Assembly: GCA_017609885.1 (NCBI GenBank)
Contig: JAFCDB010000013.1
Location: forward strand, 1-52,880
Source of the DNA: Candidatus Pacearchaeota archaeon
GTDB taxonomy: Archaea > Nanobdellota > Nanobdellia > Pacearchaeales > GW2011-AR1
DNA length: 52,880 nt
Reading direction: 5' to 3'
Below the pieces are notes generated by a model. The model had not been told where the DNA came from, made no database searches, and saw only the letters and a list, made by a program, of their open reading frames with translations. Of this stretch, positions 49,720 to 52,880 are shown one piece after another (position 1 is the first letter of the stretch; every line of letters starts with the position of its first letter). The translations under genes and the position numbers were made by a program.

Positions 49720-49923
49720 TTACCTCTCCTCAGAAACCCAATCCATCTTAACAACCTCGCCAGTAACCTCCCACCCATTTTCCCCAATCTCCCGAACCCA
49801 ACTAAAATATTCCTCTCCCAAAACCCTCCAGTTCTCTCCATTCTTCATCGCAAGCTCCTCATTTGAAATTATCAAAAATGCATTCATCAAAAGAAAAATA
49901 ACAATTATCATTATGGCTTTCAT
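49720..49923 (-). CDS. Small membrane-anchored protein (paralogue of 49925)
   Basis: 67 residues from ATG 49923: one hydrophobic helix (MKAIMIIVIFLLMNAFLII), then a polar outside part ending FSWVREIGENGWEVTGEVVK and MDWVSEER. The ending resembles that of the preceding gene product (LTWMGNAFENVKTLTTNAVK, then LDWGV), so the two are probably duplicated small surface proteins. One base separates the genes. Confidence 0.6.
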   Translation of the reverse strand: MKAIMIIVIFLLMNAFLIISNEELAMKNGENWRVLGEEYFSWVREIGENGWEVTGEVVKMDWVSEER

Positions 49924-49924
49924 T

Positions 49925-50224
49925 TTAAAAGGGATTTTTAACTCCCCAGTCAAGTTTCACTGCGTTTGTTGTCAGGGTTTTCACATTTTCAAATGCATTT
50001 CCCATCCACGTTAAATAAATCTTCCCAGATTCTTCAAGTCCTTCAATTGAAGTTAAATTAACATCGTGCCCTGCAATGCTCACCATAAAAGTCATATACA
50101 GGAAAAAAACACCTGCAAGAATCAAAATCCACGACATTTTATGTTTGATATATCTAAATTTAACAAATAAAAATATAAGCGCAACTAAAACAATTCCAAC
50201 AATTATTAACATTAAAGCAGCCAT
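49925..50224 (-). CDS. Small membrane protein
   Basis: 99 residues with two hydrophobic helices (about 1-21 and 30-50) and a polar C-terminal segment GKIYLTWMGNAFENVKTLTT. Co-oriented with, and one base from, a shorter paralogue. No family recognised. The region 50225-50478 upstream holds no other gene. Confidence 0.6.
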   Translation of the reverse strand: MAALMLIIVGIVLVALIFLFVKFRYIKHKMSWILILAGVFFLYMTFMVSIAGHDVNLTSIEGLEESGKIYLTWMGNAFENVKTLTTNAVKLDWGVKNPF

Positions 50225-50478
50225 TTCAACCTCTAATTATAAAAATACTCCAACGTTTAAAAAGTTTTATGTTCTTTGGGGAGTGACAGTCTTGAAAATT
50301 TTTCCTTAATATTTTCATTCAATCAACGAAAACTTAACAGCTCACTTTATTATTGGACATTAAATTAATTTTATCTAATCTTTCTTTTACTTCCCCACCA
50401 ACAAAAATAATATCTCCTGTATTTTTTACATATTTGTAATAAACCCATCGCATAATTCGCTAATTTTATGAACATAAA

Positions 50479-50501
50479 CCTCCTTTTCTTTGAAAAGGAG
50501 G
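50479..50501 (+). promoter_or_regulatory. Perfect hairpin that buries the Shine-Dalgarno
   Basis: CCTCCTTTT (50479-50487) and AAAAGGAGG (50493-50501) form a 9-bp hairpin with a 5-nt loop. The GGAGG is the ribosome-binding site for ATG 50511. As drawn, the SD would be fully paired in the mRNA, suggesting translational control (thermometer, antisense or protein-dependent opening). Confidence 0.6.
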
Positions 50502-50510
50502 TAAATAGTA

Positions 50511-50972
50511 ATGAACTTACTAAAATCTTTACTGAATAATAGATGGATAAAGAAATTAATAAAGCTTACGCAAAAAGAGGATAAACTCTTCAGTTCAGTA
50601 AATCGGCTTTGGTGAAATCATAGGATATATAACATTTTTCTCAATTTAAAATCTACATTGCTAGACAAATCATGTCGAGCAATGCTGGGCGGGCGGGTAG
50701 GGAATTGAGAAAAATGTATTTAATGGTTTCACCAAAGCCGAATATCTGAAGTATGTGATACTGCTCCATCAAGCAATTTGGATTTCCATATAGCGATTGA
50801 TACTGTTGATAGTGCTTGTAAGGTAGATGTTTCAACTTCTAATGGAGTTGGAGCAAGTGCATCATGTAGTGTCTCTTTTAGTGCTAACGATAATTTAGGA
50901 TGCACTGCTAATTTAATAGATGGTTCAGCTGGGACTAATTGTTGGTGCGGATGGTGGGTTCAATATGATTAG
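50511..50972 (+). pseudogene. ORF interrupted by MITE copy D
   Basis: From ATG 50511 (strong SD), 31 codons read MNLLKSLLNNRWIKKLIKLT and on to SSVN, then the frame enters the element and stops at TGA 50613-50615. Removing 50605-50739 exactly (135 bp) restores an in-frame continuation RISEVCDTAPSSNLDFHIAI through a Ser/Cys-rich part to TAG 50972 (WCGWWVQYD), about 109 residues. The downstream half alone has no good start. The product is not recognised; it is basic at the N-terminus, with five Cys in the C half. Confidence 0.6.
50605..50739 (+). mobile_element. MITE-like element copy D, complete
   Basis: 135 bp from GGCTTTGGTGAAATCATAGG to TTTAATGGTTTCACCAAAGCC (minus the final flanking G), with intact inverted ends and the GC-rich core GGGCGGGCGGGTAGGG. 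Nearly identical to copy C over the shared part. Flanks do not show an 8-bp duplication (AGTAAATC left, GAATATCT right), so one flank has changed or the element moved differently. Confidence 0.85.
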
Positions 50973-51014
50973 ATTAACAAAAGGTTTATAAGTAAAAGAT
51001 TATTAAATAATAAC

Positions 51015-52079
51015 ATGAAAACAATAAAAAAAATAGGGTTAAGATTATTATTAAGTTTACTTTCTTCTTATGCACAACAACAAATAGTTCATTTAAAACC
51101 AGAAACATATGAAGGATTTGTTACACAAGAAAACACTACTTATGTTGGGACATTGCCAACAGAAAGAATTGATGAATTAAAAAAAGGATTGATTAGTGGA
51201 GATATAAAAGAAGAGCAAATTTTAGACACAAATCATACTTTAATTAGGGGAAATAATTTTGGGTGGAATTATGAAACAAAATTTGAAAATACACAATTTG
51301 AGGCATTAGATTCTTTAGGATATTTTGATGATGGAAATGATTTTAAAAATTGTGTTTTCTGTAGGAGAAATCCAGATATTACTGTTCATGGAATAGAAAC
51401 AAACGCTTCAACATTAAATATTGAAAATTGTTTTTTTTATGGATTTGACACTGGATTAATGATAAATGATTCTGCTTATGGAGGACATAATTTTCAAAAT
51501 AATATGTTTATGAAACATGATAAAGCAATATGGACACAACAAGGATTAAACATAGGAGATGAAATTGTTAATGGCAATAATATTTTTTATAAAAATAATG
51601 TGAATGTAAAAGCAGATTCAATTACTTCTACTCATCCTCTTAAAATGGAAGGGAATTTATGGTTAAATGTTGATGGAAGACCAATGAGGGAAGAATATGA
51701 AATATTACGGACAATTGGTGTTTATAACACAATGGTATTAAAAACAGACCCAACAAAAGCAGTTTCAATGAGTGATTTTGTAGATGTAGTCCCATTTCAA
51801 ACATCTTCTCCATATCTCCCAGAACAAGACCCTATTTCAGACCAAGATGGAGATGGACTATCTGATGAATATGAAGGAACAGGAGACCCAGATGAAGATG
51901 GAATCCCAAACTATTTAGATTTAGATAGTGATAATGATGGAGCACCTGATTATTTAGACCCTTATCCTTATGATATAAGTTATCCTGATAAACTTCCTGC
52001 TACAAGTTATGGAGGATTAGCATTACTTACAACAAGTTTAGCTTTACTTCCAATTATTAAAAGAAAACGGAGAAAATGA
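51015..52079 (+). CDS. Surface beta-helix protein with Ca-binding repeats and LPxT-like sorting tail
   Basis: 354 residues: short signal region, a right-handed beta-helix-like domain (about 70-240: [40 protein letters not shown]), thrombospondin type 3-like calcium-binding Asp repeats ([31 protein letters not shown]; about 275-315), then LPATSYGG, a hydrophobic helix and the basic tail IIKRKRRK. The C-terminus has the exact layout of a bacterial LPxTG cell-wall signal (motif, helix, Arg/Lys tail). In an archaeon the processing enzyme is uncertain. It overlaps the next gene by 4 bp. Confidence 0.75.
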   Translation: MKTIKKIGLRLLLSLLSSYAQQQIVHLKPETYEGFVTQENTTYVGTLPTERIDELKKGLISGDIKEEQILDTNHTLIRGNNFGWNYETKFENTQFEALDSLGYFDDGNDFKNCVFCRRNPDITVHGIETNASTLNIENCFFYGFDTGLMINDSAYGGHNFQNNMFMKHDKAIWTQQGLNIGDEIVNGNNIFYKNNVNVKADSITSTHPLKMEGNLWLNVDGRPMREEYEILRTIGVYNTMVLKTDPTKAVSMSDFVDVVPFQTSSPYLPEQDPISDQDGDGLSDEYEGTGDPDEDGIPNYLDLDSDNDGAPDYLDPYPYDISYPDKLPATSYGGLALLTTSLALLPIIKRKRRK

Positions 52080-52438
52080 GATATATAATTCCTTTGTTTT
52101 TACTTTTATTCTTAATTGTAAATGTCTCAGCAGATATAATTTCTATTAATGCTGGGGGAAGTGATGAAGCGATAATTACAGATAAATATATTTATGGATT
52201 TTATTTTGGAGATGTTGAAGAAGTAGAAGAGCAACCAGGTGAGGGTAGAGGAATAATTCCAGGGATTATTGAAGAAATTCCTGAATTAATTAAAAAACCA
52301 ATAGTTATAATTTCTTTTTTACTTCTTTTATTAATGGTTTTAATTATGATGGCAATTATAAATAGAGAAAAAATTAGAATATATTATTTAGGGATGAGGA
52401 AGAAAGAAGAACCAGATTTGGAAGTTCTTTTGAAATAG
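52076..52438 (+). CDS. Exported protein with C-terminal membrane helix
   Basis: 120 residues: signal peptide (about 1-19, ending NVSA), a short outside part rich in Gly/Asp/Glu, a membrane helix about 75-93 ([20 protein letters not shown]) and a charged cytoplasmic end ([12 protein letters not shown]). Translationally coupled to the beta-helix protein, perhaps as its membrane partner. No family recognised. The stretch 52439-52645 holds no gene. Confidence 0.65.
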   Translation: MRYIIPLFLLLFLIVNVSADIISINAGGSDEAIITDKYIYGFYFGDVEEVEEQPGEGRGIIPGIIEEIPELIKKPIVIISFLLLLLMVLIMMAIINREKIRIYYLGMRKKEEPDLEVLLK

Positions 52439-52645
52439 AAAATTAAGTGAAACACACCCACCTAAAATGTTTTTAATTTTCTGAAGAAAATTGTAACTAA
52501 GTTAGAAAAAATTGAGAGAAAAGGAGAGTAATGTATGATAAAAATGAATTAATAAAAAATTATTTTAACTTTAAGTATGGGTATTAATTTTGGGTTTTTC
52601 ACTTCAAAAAACTTTATAAAACCTCGCAGTGTTCAAATAATATCC

Positions 52646-52718
52646 AGCCCTGTAGTACAGTGGTCAAGTATCTTCGGTTCTGGGCCGAAGGACCCAGGTT
52701 CGAATCCTGGCAGGGCTA
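52646..52718 (+). tRNA. tRNA-Gln (CTG)
   Basis: Acceptor AGCCCTG/CAGGGCT, D-stem GTAC/GTAT, anticodon stem TTCGG/CCGAA with loop TTCTGGG (anticodon CTG), T-arm CCAGG-TTCGAAT-CCTGG, discriminator A. No intron, no encoded CCA. TATA-like TTTATAAAA lies about 30 nt upstream. Confidence 0.93.
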
Positions 52719-52741
52719 GATACTGTCTACTTAAAGGGATA

Positions 52742-52781
52742 GATATATAAATTGTATTTATTTCCTTTCTGTAAAGGAGGT
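52742..52781 (+). promoter_or_regulatory. TATA-like box and SD-burying hairpin before the zinc-ribbon gene
   Basis: GATATATAAAT at 52742-52751 resembles a TATA box. TTTCCTTT (52761-52768) can pair with AAAGGAGG (52773-52780), closing over the loop CTGT and burying the SD AAAGGAGGT of ATG 52790. Same design as the hairpin at 50479. Confidence 0.5.
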
Positions 52782-52789
52782 GAAATAAT

Positions 52790-52880
52790 ATGAAATGTCC
52801 AAAATGCAAAAGTAAAAATATTTCAAAAAGAGGAAAAAGATACAACAAATCTGGAGAAAAACAACTTTATCTTTGCAACA
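52790..52880 (+). CDS. N-terminal zinc ribbon of a transposase-like protein (partial)
   Basis: Open to the right edge: MKCPKCKSKNISKRGKRYNK, then SGEKQLYLC. CPKC plus a later YLC with about 20 residues between is the N-terminal zinc ribbon seen in InsA/IS1-type and related archaeal transposases (CPxC, then G.Q.Y.C). It has its own promoter, SD and hairpin, as insertion sequences often do. It could instead be another zinc-ribbon protein; the rest lies outside the window. Confidence 0.5.
   Translation, partial: MKCPKCKSKNISKRGKRYNKSGEKQLYLCN

Overview
The window looks like a chromosomal segment of a small-genome DPANN archaeon, most likely Pacearchaeota/Woesearchaeota-like. The evidence is very AT-rich DNA, archaeal information-processing genes (L37Ae, RNA polymerase subunit P, prefoldin beta, PCNA, a fused primase, aIF2-beta, Dph2, type II methionine aminopeptidase), archaeal SepF, a form III RuBisCO, an exosortase-fold protein of the archaeosortase type, class III (type IV pilin-like) signal peptides and an intron-containing tRNA. 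Many genes have a TATA-like box about 25 nt before the ATG and no Shine-Dalgarno, so they are probably leaderless. A few have strong GGAGG sites, two of them inside hairpins.

Layout. 0-3.7 kb: tRNA-Pro, a probable autoregulator pair, L37Ae/RpoP/prefoldin, a phospholipase-D-like membrane protein and SepF. 3.7-7.2 kb: small membrane proteins and a Cys-rich surface protein whose signal peptide holds a (TC)10 tract that puts the gene out of frame (possible phase variation). 7.3-14.2 kb: cell-surface block with an acidic sortable surface protein, the archaeosortase-like enzyme, two charged membrane proteins and a Methanococcus-type S-layer protein. 14.5-17.5 kb: a winged-helix gene behind a 50-bp tandem-repeated leader, then a four-gene operon of pilin-like proteins. 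17.5-22.3 kb: two AAA/DUF4143 ATPases with palindromic or repeated operators around tRNA-His-hisS, a possible structured RNA and a truncated NYN gene. 22.6-33.3 kb: the most unusual block, a duplicated surface locus. One copy is pilin plus a giant fused Cys-rich protein. In the other the giant protein is split in two and a nucleotidyltransferase/HEPN pair sits between the halves. 33.4-38.5 kb: PCNA, primase, a toroid-like surface protein and aIF2-beta. 38.5-39.8 kb: dph2 split in two by an unrelated ORF. 40-49 kb: map, cysS, form III RuBisCO and pheST. 49-52.9 kb: small membrane proteins, a MITE-disrupted ORF, a beta-helix protein with an LPxT-like tail, tRNA-Gln and the start of a zinc-ribbon (transposase-like) gene.

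Two dispersed repeat families run through the intergenic DNA. One is a 114-165 bp MITE-like element with GGCTTTGGTGAAA-type inverted ends and, at two sites, 8-bp target duplications. The other is a more GC-rich intergenic repeat. The overall picture is a symbiont-like cell that spends much of its genome on surface structures (S-layer, pilins, giant Cys-rich proteins, sortase targets), with several signs of gene fission, insertion and possible on/off switching in those genes.
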